Shown here: positions 1 to 10,979 of the stretch, in pieces
How the letters are laid out: the number at the start of each line of letters is the position of its first letter
Position numbering within the stretch: the stretch's first letter is position 1
Origin: Prorocentrum cordatum
Taxonomy: Eukaryota; Sar; Dinophyceae; Prorocentrales; Prorocentraceae
Direction: 5' to 3'
Length of the DNA: 64,000 nt
Assembly (NCBI GenBank): GCA_963575745.1
Contig: CAUYUJ010019259.1
Coordinates: 133,372 to 197,371 of the forward strand
Notes under the pieces: generated by a model
The model's database searches: none
What the model was told of the DNA's origin: nothing
What the model saw: the letters and a program-made list of their open reading frames with translations, nothing else
Position numbers and translations under genes: made by a program

Positions 1-5
1 TCAGT

Positions 6-47
<42 letters not shown>

Positions 48-514
48 ATTAGCATCATCATCATCATTATCAGCATCATCATAATCAGCACCATCGTCAG
101 CATCACCACCACCACCACCACCATCATCAGCATCATCATAATCGGCATCGGCATCAGCATTATATTCAGCATCATCATCTTCATCAGCAGCAGCATCGTC
201 GACATCATCATCATCGTCATCATCGCCATCATCGTCAGCATCATCAATCTATGTATGATCATCATCAGCAGCATCATCATCATCAACAACATCATCATCA
301 ACAACACCATGATCAGCCTCCTAAGCATCATCCTCAGCAACATCATCATCAGCAGCATCATCATCAGCAGCAGCATCAGCAGCATCAGCATCGTCATCGG
401 CATCGCCATAGTCGCCATCAGCATCAGCATCATCAGCATCGGAATCGTCATCATCAGAGTCAGAATCACCATCATCATCAGCATCACCATCAGCAGCATC
501 GTCATCATCGTCAG

Positions 515-571
<57 letters not shown>

Positions 572-947
572 CGCCTTTCCTCCTCCTCCTCCTCCTCATC
601 ATCATCATCCTCCTGCTTCTCCTCCCCCTCTCCTCCTTCTCCTGCTCCACCTTCTCCTCCTCCTCTTCATCATCATCCTCATCAGCATCAGTATCATCAT
701 CATCATCATCAGCTCAGTCAGCATCATCATCAGCAGCCTCATCATCATCAGCAGCAGCATCATCATCCTTATCATTATCATTATCAGGAGCAGCATCAAC
801 ATCAGCATCATCATAATCAGCATCAGAATCAGCACCATCGTCACCATCATCATCATCATCATTATCAGCAGCATCATCATCATCAGCACCAGCATCATCA
901 TGTTCCTGATCGACATCGTCATCATCAGCATCAGCATCATTATCTGT

Positions 948-1016
<69 letters not shown>

Positions 1017-1255
1017 TTAAACACCACCACCCTCCTCCTCCTCCTTCTCCTCCTGCTCCTAAGCATCATCATCGTCAGCAGCAGCATCAACATCATCAGC
1101 AACATCATCAGCAGCAGCATCAGCATCGTCATCGTCAAAGTCACCATCAGCATCAGCCTCATCAGCATGAGCATCAGCATGAGCATCGGAATCATCATCA
1201 TAATAATCAGTAGTATGATCATCATCAGCAGCATCATCAGCATCAGCATCCCCTT
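1..1255. repeat. CAT/ATC trinucleotide microsatellite block
   Basis: Imperfect runs of CAT/CAG/CAC triplets fill the first 1.25 kb, with pure CAT runs near 515-570 and 950-1015. The period of three keeps frames open on both strands, so the long His-rich, Ile-rich and Asp-rich translations are by-products. No gene is seen here. Confidence 0.95.
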
Positions 1256-1440
1256 GCCTCCTCCTCTCCTTTTCTTCTCCTCCTCCTCCTCCTGCTCCTG
1301 GGGTCGCCCTGCCTTTTATAGGCGTCGCGACTCAGACCCCCAAGGGCCTTATCCTTATCCTTATCCTCCTGCTCCTCCTCCTACTCCTCCTCCTCCTCCT
1401 TCTCCTCCTCCTCCTCCTCCTCCTCCTCCTCCTCCCGAGC
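1256..1440. repeat. CTC/TCC pyrimidine microsatellite
   Basis: Nearly continuous CTC triplets continue from the CAT block, densest at 1370-1435. The long proline and leucine frames are by-products of the repeat. From 1440 to about 1700 the sequence is unique and GC-rich, with nothing recognisable. Confidence 0.9.
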
Positions 1441-1776
1441 ACTGCCGATCGAGCGGGCCGTTCCAGCCGCCCCAGACCTCCAGTTTCTTGAGCGGAAGAT
1501 CGAGGCGGAGGTGCGTCGTCGTCGTCGGGTCGTCCCGAACAGGGCGCGTTCGGTCTCCGGGGCCAGCAGCAGCAGACGGTTTGGGACGAAAGTCTTCGGA
1601 CCTGCTTGCTGCGCGAAACAATCAGGACGGGAGGTTTTTTGTTATTTTCAGCCTCCGGGGGCCCCCGTCTGGCTCAAGGACCGTCCAAGAACGGCCCAGG
1701 ATGAAAGACCAGCCCTGGGGAATGGGCCGGGACTCCCAGGGACCGCGTACAGAAAAAATCAGGACGTCGCATGTCT

Positions 1777-1915
1777 GGGTAGGGGGAGGGGGGAAGGCTT
1801 CTTAGAGGGAGGGTGCTTCTTAGAAGGCGCGGGCCTCATCTATAGATGCAAGGCCGGCGCATTCTAAGAAGCAGCCTCCTTCGAAGAAGCCTTCCCCTCT
1901 CCCCCTACCCCCTTG
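1777..1915. repeat. Foldback repeat family F1, copy 1
   Basis: The two ends are reverse complements of one another: a GGGTAGGGGGAG plus AAGGCTTCTT arm on the left, and GAAGCCTTCCCC plus CTCCCCCTACCC on the right. The centre carries GCTTCTTAGAAGGCGCGGGC. A second copy lies at 49367-49510, and about 100 bp to the left of each copy are also alike (GACGTCGCATGTCTGGG). It is most likely a non-autonomous terminal-inverted-repeat element. Confidence 0.7.
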
Positions 1916-1969
1916 TGCGCACCGCCGAGATCCAGGCCTCCCAGCTGGGGTCCGAGCAAATGGGTCGGA

Positions 1970-2135
1970 GGATCGCGCCGCATCGGCGATGCGACTCGAC
2001 TTAGAGCCCGAGTTTCTCCACGCCGACGGCGCCGATGCATCTCCGACGTCGCCGAAGCATCGGCAATGCGCTGGCGATGCGGCGTGGTCATCAAACCCCA
2101 TATACTCGGACCCCACTGGGGAGGCCTCCAGAGAG
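1970..2135. repeat. Foldback repeat family F2, copy 1
   Basis: This stretch contains repeated, partly self-complementary GCATCGGCGATGCG motifs, a TTTCTCCACG segment and a TACTCGGACCCCA end. The same order of motifs recurs at 59430-59640, where more of both arms is preserved. It is non-coding. From 2136 to 2620 nothing further is recognised. Confidence 0.55.
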
Positions 2136-2626
2136 ACGGGTCCCCCGGAGAGTGCTCCAGAGTTTCAGGGGCCCTTTATTTTGAAAAAGGCACGGCATTG
2201 GAAGTCTGGAGCGCCAAGTGTGAAAGAGCCCGAGCGTTCCGGGCCGAAAGCCCAGGGAGCTGACTGGGAAGCTGGATACGCCAGATGCGGCCCGCTTGAG
2301 CGAAAGCTGGACACACGCAAGGAGCGACAAAGCGGCTTCGCCTTCGAGCGCCCGAGAATTCGGCATCTCGCTCGCGGCGGAGACTGGCGGAAGGCTCGCA
2401 GAAGCCCGCGGAGACAGAGTGAGGGCGGCTTCATTGGCGGAAGCCCGGCTGGGGGCAGCAGAAGTAATGATGAGCGCCCGGGAGATCAACGCCGGCGCAC
2501 CAATACAATGGTTTCCAGAGTCGGCCACACGTGGCCGCGCGTCTTTCCACCCGTATAGCCGCGTGTGTCCGGCAAGTGGCCTCCGCATGTTCTGCATGTG
2601 CATCCAGCCGAATTCGTGTCCATCGC

Positions 2627-2770
2627 CGAGTGCGTTCCACTACTCGCAAAGTGCCTACTCGCAAACGTCCGAACAACGCATGTCCGTTTTCGATGTAATT
2701 TATCGTAGATCCCCCGCTCGGATCCAGGCCATTTGCGAGTATTTACTTTGCGAGTAGTGGAACGCGCTCG
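2627..2770. mobile_element. 144-bp MITE with 26-bp terminal inverted repeats
   Basis: The ends are CGAG[T or C] followed by GCGTTCCACTACTCGCAAAG and its reverse complement, with one mismatch over 26 bp. A second inverted pair, TACTCGCAAA and TTTGCGAGTA, lies just inside. The interior is non-coding. No convincing target-site duplication is visible in the flanks, so the superfamily is unknown. No second copy was noticed in the window. Confidence 0.7.
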
Positions 2771-2924
2771 TCTAGTCCAGCTTCCTGCTGCGTTTGCTTG
2801 CGTGCTGACCGAGGCTCGTTCGAAAGTTGTTCCTCCGTTGGCTGCGCACGCCAGAACTCGAGCCCGTGCCGAGCCAGGGTCGAACAGGCTTCTGTGCTGC
2901 CCCTGTTGCTCCAAACTTGCACTT

Positions 2925-3060
2925 AGGGGCTCTTACTTGCGTCGCTGGTAGGGAACAGGGTGGGTCCTGGACCAGCGAGGACTTCCTGGACAGGGGCTCT
3001 TACTTGCGTCGCTTGTGGGGAGTCCTCGCTGGACCAGCGAGGACTTCCCACGATGCTGCC
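2925..3060. repeat. Two-copy direct repeat with a near-perfect palindrome
   Basis: GGGGCTCTTACTTGCGTCGC occurs twice, about 69 bp apart (near 2925 and 2994). Immediately after the second copy lies GTCCTCGCTGG/ACCAGCGAGGAC, a 23-bp palindrome with one central mismatch. From 3170 to 3290 there are short degenerate repeats of GCACCACATA type. No gene function is evident. Confidence 0.6.
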
Positions 3061-3325
3061 ACCGGCCGCCTCGTGCGCTGGGGAAGGCCTGGTGAGGTCT
3101 CGCCACGTTGCCGCCCGCGGCCGCCTCGTGGTCCATTTGCGCGCTGGGTGAATCCGGCGATGCTTCGCCACGTTGCCGGCCGTCGCCGCCTTGGTGCCGC
3201 CTCTAGCGTGCACCACGTATGATGCACCACATAGCTTACGCCACACAGCTTGCGCCACATAACTCGCACATCGACCGCGCAATGACTTCCAGCTCGGGGT
3301 CCGTTCACGCTTGCTTATATGTTTG

Positions 3326-3355
3326 ATGTGTTGTTGTGCTCCGACTCGTTGGCAG
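3326..3355 (+). promoter_or_regulatory. Probable 3' splice site of the transporter exon
   Basis: The T-rich GTGTTGTTGTGCTCC precedes CTCGTTGGCAG/GAG. The AG at 3354-3355 is followed by G, the usual context of dinoflagellate acceptors. The upstream exon was not found. Confidence 0.5.
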
Positions 3356-4204
3356 GAGGCGGCAACTACTTTCAAGGCGACGTTCTTGCTGGTCATAATC
3401 CAGATGGTCTTTGCCAGCGTGGTGATCCTGCTGATGGAGTTCCGCAAGATGTCGTGCACACAGTGGCGAGACATCCTGAAATGGTCGGTGGTGCCGATCG
3501 CTTTCGCGGGTATGCTTGCGACGTCCATGTGGGCCATGCGCGAGGCATCCCTACCCGCGGTGCTCATCCTGAAGAACTTCTTGCCCATCGTCTCTTTCGC
3601 AGCAGAGAAGGCCCTCTTCGACACCCCACTCAGCGTCACAGCATCGATGCTATTCTCCCTGCTGCTCACTTTCGCGGGCACCGTCTTGTACGGTTTTGCG
3701 GACGCGTCTGTGACCAATTGGGGCAAGCTCCTGGTAGTGGTGAACTGCGGCTTCACATTGGCAGACCGCCTGGTCCAGACCTACTACCTGAAGCTCAGCA
3801 AGGACTTCACCCTCTCCGTGCCCCTGTGCATGCTGCTGAACAACACCCTAGGAGTGGTTCCGATACTCGCACTGGCCTTTGCCAGCGGGGAGATGCCCCA
3901 GTGGGCGGCCGTGGTGGCCCAAGCAAACTCCGCCACTTGGCTGTGGGTGGTCTTGTCCAGCGGCTGTGGTGCATGCCTCGGGTACGTCGGGCTGAAGACA
4001 CAGCAGCTCGTGTCGGGGACGACGGTGCTCGTCCTGCAGAATTTCAACAAGGTGCTCCTCCTGGCCGCGAGCACAGCCGTCCTGGGAGATAGCATGCCCC
4101 CCCTTTCGTGGCTCGGCTGCGCGATCTCAATCTGCAGCTGCTGCTGGTACAGTGCGCTCCGGCTGCCAGCAGAGACCAAGGGCATCGCGGTCGGCAAAAA
4201 GTGA
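3356..4204 (+). CDS. Nucleotide-sugar transporter (GDP-mannose transporter-like), 3' exon
   Basis: About 282 codons of a polytopic membrane protein of the drug/metabolite-transporter superfamily. Several hydrophobic helices are separated by short loops. The segment LILKNFLPIVSFAAEKALF and the C-terminal GTTVLVLQNFNKVLLL match the Vrg4/GONST group of Golgi GDP-mannose antiporters, which exchange GDP-mannose for GMP. The protein is slightly shorter than the usual 320-340 residues and lacks the first helix. The frame opens directly after a pyrimidine-containing TTGGCAG, so this is taken as a 3' exon starting at GAG 3356 in phase 0. The ATG at 3311 in the same frame would add residues unlike the family and is probably intronic. 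The stop is at 4202-4204. Family placement is fairly sure; substrate is inferred. An alternative is a triose-phosphate-translocator-type relative. Confidence 0.8.
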   Translation, partial: EAATTFKATFLLVIIQMVFASVVILLMEFRKMSCTQWRDILKWSVVPIAFAGMLATSMWAMREASLPAVLILKNFLPIVSFAAEKALFDTPLSVTASMLFSLLLTFAGTVLYGFADASVTNWGKLLVVVNCGFTLADRLVQTYYLKLSKDFTLSVPLCMLLNNTLGVVPILALAFASGEMPQWAAVVAQANSATWLWVVLSSGCGACLGYVGLKTQQLVSGTTVLVLQNFNKVLLLAASTAVLGDSMPPLSWLGCAISICSCCWYSALRLPAETKGIAVGKK

Positions 4205-5000
4205 GGGACTCGAGAGGAGCACGTGCGCTGCGAAGCGTGGCGCGAAGCTGCTCTCCTCGGCTGCCGAAAAGGCAGCGTGTTCGAGGCCTCCCAAGCCAGA
4301 AGCGCAGAGGCTGCGAATTCTCAAGTACGAGCTACAAGAGCTTCGTCTGCTGGATGTGCAGGAGGAGGAGGCGGAGGAGGAGGAGGAGGAGGAGGAGGAA
4401 GAGAGCCAGGACGAAGAATAAGAGGACCCTCGGTCACAAGGCCGCTCCTTTGAGAAGGGCTGCGCGACCCCTCCGCCAGCACTACAGAGGGCTCGAGGCA
4501 CAGGGGCGATTCTACAGGACGGGCCATCAAGTGCTCCGTCTGCTGCCGTGCGCCCCTCGGCCACCAAGGGTGCTACCAAGCCCTCGCCCCCAAGGCCGTT
4601 ATTTGGGGAGGCACGCCCACAAGCCGATCCCATCCCAATGTTGCGTGAAGCTCCAGAGTCTTCCATGTCGGCTGGTGGTGGTGTGCGTGAGCGCTGACCA
4701 AGCCCATCTCATCCCAGGCGGTCGGAAGCCGCGTCGTCCTCCCTCCTCCTGCTCCTCCTCTTTCTCCTCCGCCTCCTCATCATCCTGCCCCACAATCTCC
4801 CTGTTTTTTGTCCATCCTGCCCTAATCTCCAATGCAGCTTGCACTTGCTTATCATCGCTCCTTCAACTGTCCTACTTCTCCATCCCACCCTCCTCCCTCC
4901 TCACTGTGCTGGCGCTCAAGCTGACTGTTGCAGCGAGCCTCCTTAAGTCAAACAAGCCTCACTGCACTCACCATGATCATCATCCATATAATCACAGATG
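4205..5000. other. Downstream flank of the transporter, no gene seen
   Basis: This probably includes the 3' UTR. A short GAG tract lies at 4363-4400 and a CTC/pyrimidine tract at 4735-4790. Overlapping open frames are arginine- or glutamate-rich by-products. No domain is recognised. Confidence 0.5.
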
Positions 5001-7860
5001 ATATGTTTGTGGAGCGGCTGCTGCTCATCTTCGTTATCGTCCGCATGCTGGGCGTCGTACAGCGATGCTGATCCTGCATTTCTACTGTCGTTTCCCTCCG
5101 CTATGGCTACAGCCCCCCCGGCATGTCCACGGCAAACCTCCTCCACTTCGACGGGCCTGCAGAGTAAGCGGATGCATTGGTTGTGGCGCTGTGAGATACG
5201 ACCCTGATGGTGTTGAAGTGCACAGGTTTCCGCACTGCAGTGTTGGTGGTGGTAGGTATTGCGATACCGAGTGGCACGGTCTTGTGTTTGGCATCTCGCT
5301 CTATTGCAAGAGAGCATTTGCACGTCTCACGATTGAGGGCCACAAGGAGTCTGTCATACGTCAGTGTTTGTGCATCTGGCACTGCTGGGGTGAAGCGTCG
5401 GCAGCCCATCAACAGCTGTACTGTAGCACTTGTGGCCAACCTACATTCCTGTAGAAGTTGACATGCTCGTCGCGCTTCCAACCATCGCTCTGACCATCCG
5501 GCCAGTGCTGGGATTCATGATTGGCCCCTGCGTGGCTGTTGCTCCCCGAGTGTCCAGCGCTCGTCCGCTAGCGTGGCCGTCTTACTGTACCGTTTCATGT
5601 TATTACTCGGCCTCATTTCTTCTCCCTCCTCCCTGTTCCTTCCCCCCTTCTTCCCCCCTCCCGCGCTTTGTGCGACACGCCAGCGTCCACCCGGCAATTC
5701 TTCGGCCAGGTGTTGATTTCTTCGTCCGGTTGCTCATTCGACCGGTCCACCTTTCTTGTCTTTCCGCTTCCTTTCTTGTCCCCCCGCTCTGTCTTCACGC
5801 CGTTTCACCGATACGTCCTGGGGTGAATTCGTATCGTGCAGATTCTTGGTACCTAAGACGGGGGGCAAACCAAACACTTTAAGAACTTAGATTTGCGTGT
5901 TGGCTCCGTTTGTGCAGTAGTCTTTCTTTTTGCTCCCCCTTTCCCCTTCTCTACCTGTTCCTGCGGCCCGAATTTCAGCCACGTTCGCAGGACAGCATCC
6001 GTCCGTCTCCTGTGCATTTGCGGTGTCGCTGCACGTTGCCTCGTTTCTTCGCCGCTGTTCGGCCAAGTGGCGTGGGCCATTGCGCCGCGGTGGTCGTGTT
6101 GTCGTTTTTCGTCCGAGGCCCTGGGACCCTGCTGGCCCTCTTGAGTTCCCTTCAGGCCCAAAAAAAAATGATTGGCCCCTGCGTGGCGAGGAGCGTCTCA
6201 CAGTTCCGCCAATCGTGTGCAGCTACCCGACCACAGTCACCATCGATGAAGTGTCGCTCCCCCATCCGGTGGCAACGTTTCGTTCTAAATTACTCCCTGC
6301 TGTGCTTCCAGATGGTGCCACGTTGTTCGGCTTCAGCTTCAGGGACACGGCGTGCCCAGATGGACCGAGATTATGTTGTCTTTCGCACGTGTCCATCATG
6401 TTCCTCCTCGTCTTCAGGGTCTGTACGTGCTCGGATAGATGATGAGCTTCCCGCTTGTCGAACATGTCCTCCGTACGATGTTGCACGCGCAGGGCGTCAT
6501 TGTCTTGCCAATCTTGCGCTGTTGCCCGAGCAGGCAATGGCGGAGTGGTTCCGCCACCTGCACCCCAATCATTGTTCAATTGAGCTTGCCAAGGGAATTG
6601 GGCGGCGCCATCTTGGACACGATATCGGAGCAGCTTTTCTTTCGCTGACAACGGCAGTTTGCACACCACCCAGGACATTCCATTGTCGACTTGGACATTG
6701 TGTTCGGAATGCTTGCTCAGCGGAGTGCACAGCGGAGGCTCGACTTCGTCTTGGTCAGCTCTGATGTGTTGACGGCGTTCGATGGAGTCAGACACCCAGC
6801 ATTTTGAAACGCAATGTTGACCCAGCATTGTGTGCATTGTTGCTCCGTCACATACGGCAGTTCTATCATATAACATGCAGGTGCGTTGACGTCAAGTTTG
6901 ACATATCTTCCGTTCAAGATGTCGCTTCCTCAAGGTAGCATGTGGTGGCCGCGGTTCTGGACCAGTGTGTTGGACTATTGCGTACCACATCTGCTGCATA
7001 AGTGAAAATAGTTGCAGCTAGGCGCCGTTCAAAGCACGGTTGCCCCTCACGCAAAGCGCGGTGCCAAATGTTGTTGGAACTTCAGTTTCAAGGTGGTGCC
7101 GTTTATCGTGGTCTCGGACAACCTTATATAATTGTTCATTGCGCCCGCGATGCACACCAGATTTCCGAAAGTGTTGGTGTCGCTTTACACGACCACAGTT
7201 TCGACTTTCCAGCCAATAGTGCGCGGTGGGTTAGCCAGAAGTTTGAGATTCCAAGCATTCGTTGCTTGGAACTACATTGGAGGGTGATAATGCTGTCATG
7301 CGTTGCGTCGACATCTCCATCACTGTTAAAGGCCCAACCGGGAAAGAGATCCGAGTCAAGCCATATTACGCCCGGAATGTGATTGCTCAATCGGCGTGTG
7401 CTCTTCATAGCAGCCTCGGCAGCAGATGCGTGCGTTCATGAGACGGAGTAGCATGTTCCTCGCTATTTGGTCTGTTGGTGCATGGACCCACGATCAAAAG
7501 GTTGCCTGGAGGCTGCGAGCAGTCCAAACCAAAACTATGGCGATGTACTACCGTCTCGAAGGGTATCGCAGTTAAGCCGATGATCATTATTCCCGTCGAT
7601 TTGACGGACATCAAAATTGAGGATGAGTTTATTGGTTAGGACATAATCGTCGCTCGGTGTATGTACCGATATGTCGGGCAAGCTTGCCAGCTTATGGACA
7701 TTGCCTCGAGTTGTTCTTATGCCAGGCCCCCAAAAGGAATCATCATTCACAGGGCCGTTCGATTTTGCACGGAGTTTCGGGTAGGCATGGGCATGTCCGT
7801 TGTTTTTCGCCGTGCCATTATGAAGTTAGACAGGTCACGAGGATTAGAAGGTTGTGGGCT
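5000..7860. other. Non-repetitive region without a recognisable intact gene
   Basis: Composition is balanced and not microsatellite. Several medium open frames occur in competing directions: a 217-codon minus frame at 6223-6876, and plus frames at 5065-5454 and up to 6442. No frame runs continuously and no family could be named. A 19-bp sequence beginning GATTGGCCCCTGCGTGG occurs twice, near 5519 and 6169. The stretch could be a decayed gene or transposon; I cannot say which. Confidence 0.35.
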
Positions 7861-7916
7861 TAATTCGCAATCGTCATCATCTTCCTTCCGCTTATCGTCC
7901 TCATCCCCAGTGTGCT

Positions 7917-7990
7917 TGTCCTCCTCCTCCTCCTCCTCCTCCTCCTCCTCCTCCTCATCATCATCATCATCATCATCACTGTCATCCTCT
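7917..7990. repeat. CTC to CAT microsatellite
   Basis: About 35 bp of CTC repeats pass directly into CAT repeats. The serine-rich frame across it is a by-product. Confidence 0.85.
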
Positions 7991-8137
7991 CGCTTCGCCT
8001 CCTTCGACGCCGACTCCGACTCCGACCAGCTGGATCTCAGCGAAGACGCAGCGGATCGATCTTGCAGGCGGCATTCCTTACGATCGAGGATTGCCACGAG
8101 CGTCGCAGTGCAGCGCAAGCAACGCCCGTGGCACGGA

Positions 8138-8153
8138 GTCGTCGTCGGCGGCG

Positions 8154-8185
<32 letters not shown>

Positions 8186-8228
8186 GGCGTCAGCGTCGGC
8201 GTCGGCGGCGCCGTCGTCGGCGCAGGCC
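8138..8228. repeat. GTCGGC hexanucleotide repeat
   Basis: GTCGGC and GGCGGC units alternate for about 90 bp. Alanine- or glycine/valine-rich translations in several frames are by-products. The GC-rich sequence from 8230 to 8480 shows nothing recognisable. Confidence 0.8.
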
Positions 8229-8499
8229 GCCCATGACGAATACGTGGGCGATCTGCGCGGCCGCCCTGCGAAGGGCGGCGGGCGGCCTGCGAACAGGTCC
8301 GCCCACTCCTGCTTCGGAGCGGGGCGCTCGAGCACGGCACTCGGGCGGCTCCTCGAGGGCGCCGCTTCCTCCTCGCGAGCCGATCTTCGAGCTCGGCGGC
8401 GAGGGGCCCTGAGCTCTTGGCGGTGCAATTGTGGTCACGGCGGCCGTCTTCGCCACGCTTCGGGCCCCGGGGCTTTCACAGATCGATGCGGCTGGAAAA

Positions 8500-8610
8500 T
8501 TGAAGCAGGAAGAGCACTGAAGCTTCAGTTTTGTAAGAAATTTTAGTGAAACTGAAGTTTCTGAGGAGCAGGAAGAGCAGCTGTAATAGCCCTGAACTGG
8601 GCTCTTCCTG
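8500..8610. repeat. Inverted repeat able to form a hairpin
   Basis: GAAGCTTCAGTTTT near 8518 is complementary to GAAACTGAAGTTTC near 8550. The outer GCAGGAAGAGCA is directly repeated on both sides. It could be a small foldback element; no TSD was identified. Confidence 0.4.
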
Positions 8611-8955
8611 AAACTGATCGATGGGTCCGGAGCTCTGGTCGTGGCTTGTTGCGCTGCAGCTGCTTCGAAGTTTCGGACCTCAGGGGAGGCAGAGGCGCCG
8701 CGGAGACCCGCTCCCAGCTTGGCCGCACGGTCGGCCTGGCCACTGAGCCAAGCAGCCTACTCAGCGTCGGGGGCTGCTCGGCTGCGTGCACGTGCGACTT
8801 TGACTCGATTCGGCCCGCGTAGGCCTGGTCCTGCCGACGGAGGGCCCGCCAGAAACCCGCGGAAGGAGACGAGGACTTGCCCCGTGGGCCATCCCGCTCC
8901 AATCGCCTATTCAGTAGGAAATCATGGGAGCCTGGTATACCTTTCAATTTTGTCT

Positions 8956-9075
8956 TTAGCGTCGATTCGCGTCTGGGAGTCGGTGAGATAGCGCCGATTT
9001 AGCGTCGATGTTGCGTCGATGTTGCGTCGATTTAGCGCCGGCTAGCGTCGACTACCGTCGATTAGCGTCGATTCG
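8956..9075. repeat. 10-bp tandem repeat TAGCGTCGAT
   Basis: About ten degenerate copies of TAGCGTCGAT/TTGCGTCGAT are present. The array is bracketed by an inverted pair, TCATGGGAGCC at 8923 and GGCTCCCATGA at 9101. Confidence 0.7.
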
Positions 9076-9263
9076 CAAGAGCCGACAAGATGGTATGGGA
9101 GGCTCCCATGAGTTGCCACCGAACACCTATGTATATGCAGGTCCCGTCCGCTGCGCCCATGAGAAAAGCATTGGTACTCTGCGCAAACTGCCGACTGTGG
9201 CATCCCTGCAGGGATCGAGCCGACGATCATGCGAAAGACGCCCAGAATTCGAAGAAGATAAAA

Positions 9264-9425
9264 TGGCATAAACATAAACTGTTGGCGCTCCGCGCGGAGT
9301 TCTTGGATCCGCGCTGGGCCCCCATGGCGGCGCCTCCGGCGTCGCCCCTGGCGCGCTCCAGGGAGGGGGGTCCAGCGCAGACCCAAGAAATCTGCGCGGA
9401 GCACCCAAAGTTTACGTTGGTGCCG
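9264..9425. repeat. Foldback repeat family F3, copy 1
   Basis: This is a near-palindromic element of about 160 bp. The left arm runs GGCATAAACATAAACT, GCTCCGCGCGGAGTTCTTGG, GCGCTGG; the right arm is its reverse complement ending in TTTACGTTGGTGCC. The centre is GC-rich and carries GGCGCC. Five copies occur in the window (also 22049, 46702, 47357 and 53480). It is non-coding and has the look of a MITE. Confidence 0.75.
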
Positions 9426-9429
9426 ATCT

Positions 9430-9915
9430 TTCTTCTTCTAAGAACGGGGTCCCAGTGGACCACTCCCCAGCGCGCTCGCCTGAGGGAGGTCAGGGAGGAG
9501 GTGGAGGCCGACCCGTCCCTAGCGATGGCAGGATCGGCGAGAACGCACTTCCTGATCGCCCACGAACGCTCGCATGCAGCCCCGCGGCGGCTCTGGCGAC
9601 CGCCGCGGCCGCGAGGGCATCGAAAGATCTTGCAGCAAAGGGGCGCCCACAACACGGCAAGCCCCGAGCCCATCTTGCCACCCCGAAGCCTCGGCGGAGC
9701 GGCCTGCCCCGTAGCGCGGGCAGCACGGGACGTGGTTGTGGACAGTGTTGGGCACGGCGCAGACAGCACCTTGCCCGCTCACGAGGTACCCCCAGGCCCC
9801 GCTAGCCCGTCGTGCACGTGCCGCCGAGGAGCGGGACAGCAACGTGGTGCTCGAGGGCGGCGAAGAACGGGCTGCTGAGGCAGGCCTGGACGGCCTCCCA
9901 CCAGATGCCGCCGAA
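9430..9915. other. Unique GC-rich stretch, no gene assigned
   Basis: Open frames exist in both directions, but none shows a recognisable domain and several are open simultaneously, as expected from the high GC content. Confidence 0.4.
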
Positions 9916-9916
9916 A

Positions 9917-10170
9917 GAGACGGAGGAGGAGGAGGAGGAGGAGGAAAATGAGGAGGAGGAGGAGGAGGAGGAGAGAGGAGGAGGAGGGGAGGAGGAGGGG
10001 GGGATAAGCGGGGGAGAAAGAGCAGGGGGAGGAGGAGTGGGATGAGGAGGAGGAGAAAGAGGAGGAGGAGCAGCAAAAGCAGCATGAGCAGAAGGAAGGG
10101 GAGGAGTGGGAGGAGGGAGGGAAGGAGGAGGAGGAGGAGGAGGAGGAGGGGAAGGACGGCGGGTGATTCT
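9917..10170. repeat. GAG purine microsatellite
   Basis: GAG/GGA triplets with occasional AGC interruptions. Glutamate- and arginine-rich frames are by-products. Confidence 0.9.
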
Positions 10171-10299
10171 GGCATGTTCGAGGACCTTCAGGGGGTCGCT
10201 CCGCGACACAGCTGGACTCGCCTCCCGGTCCTAGACAATGCGCGCTCCTGGAGGCCCGGCCCTTGGCCAAGCCCATGGCGGCGAACCAGCAAAACCCAG

Positions 10300-10498
10300 A
10301 ACCTCCACCTCCTCCTCCTCCTCCTCCTCATCCTCATCCTCATCCTCCTCCTCCTCCTCCTCCTCCTCCTCCTCCTCCTCCTCCTCCTCCTCCTCCTCCT
10401 CCTCCTCCTCACCCTCCTATTCCTCCTCCTCCTCCCCCTCCTCCTCATCCTCATCCTCATCCTCCTCCTCCTCCTCCTCCTCCTCCTCCTCCTCCTCA
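10300..10498. repeat. CTC microsatellite, target of the young copia insertion
   Basis: CTC runs are interrupted by two CACCCTC units, near 10410 and 10497. The copia element lies directly after the second. The 37 bp at 10411-10447 recur exactly to the right of the element at 18871-18907, so the target was itself a tandem repeat. Confidence 0.85.
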
Positions 10499-10503
10499 CC
10501 CTC
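10499..10503. repeat. Target-site duplication CCCTC, left
   Basis: The same five bases follow the other LTR at 18872-18876. Five base pairs is the usual duplication size for copia integrases. Confidence 0.85.
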
Positions 10504-10670
10504 TGTGAAGATGCAACTCCTGATCCGTTGCGACGGGTGTCGATATGATATGCTATAGGTTTCCGCTGAACAGCCTAAAGCTCAAGGGCCCTGAGCCACA
10601 ATGTTACACACAGTCAGTACATCATGAAACGAGGGGCAAGCACGTGCATGCACACGCCATCACTTTCACA
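10504..10670 (-). repeat. 3' LTR of the young copia element
   Basis: 167 bp with terminal TGTGAA and TTCACA inverted repeats. It differs from the other LTR only at about 10520 (C against T) and 10537 (G against A). No clear polypurine tract is seen beside it at 10671-10685. Confidence 0.95.
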
Positions 10671-10979
10671 CTCGTTCTAAAATTCTGTTGCCCCGAGGCA
10701 ATCCCGGGAATATGGAAACACGCATGGCATATCACACGTGAAAATATGAACTCAGGGCTGTCAGCCGTAGATCGGCTTAAATACATTCAGCTCAGCGGTT
10801 TTTACAGTTCTACAGAAAGAAGGCAGGTGTACGTATACTTTACCGGGTGTGAGTGTGCGTACTATACACGCGCAGCGTGCTCGCAGGCGGGCAGGCAGGC
10901 GAGCTGGCAGCAGCAGATTATTTGTCGTCGGTGCGACCGGCCAAACCACCGTTCGAGCACCGATCCCATCATCAAGGTA
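10671..10979 (-). other. 3' untranslated region of the young copia element
   Basis: About 300 bp between the end of the RNase H frame and the 3' LTR. No coding signal is seen. Confidence 0.6.

Noticed and set aside
1660-1675. TCTGGCTCAAGG as a possible second spliced leader
   Set aside because: Only nine bases match and the upstream half of the leader is missing; it lies in the flank of repeat F1.
251-1805. Long His-rich and Ile-rich open frames (320 and 516 codons)
   Set aside because: They follow a CAT microsatellite whose three-base period keeps several frames open; there is no start context or domain.
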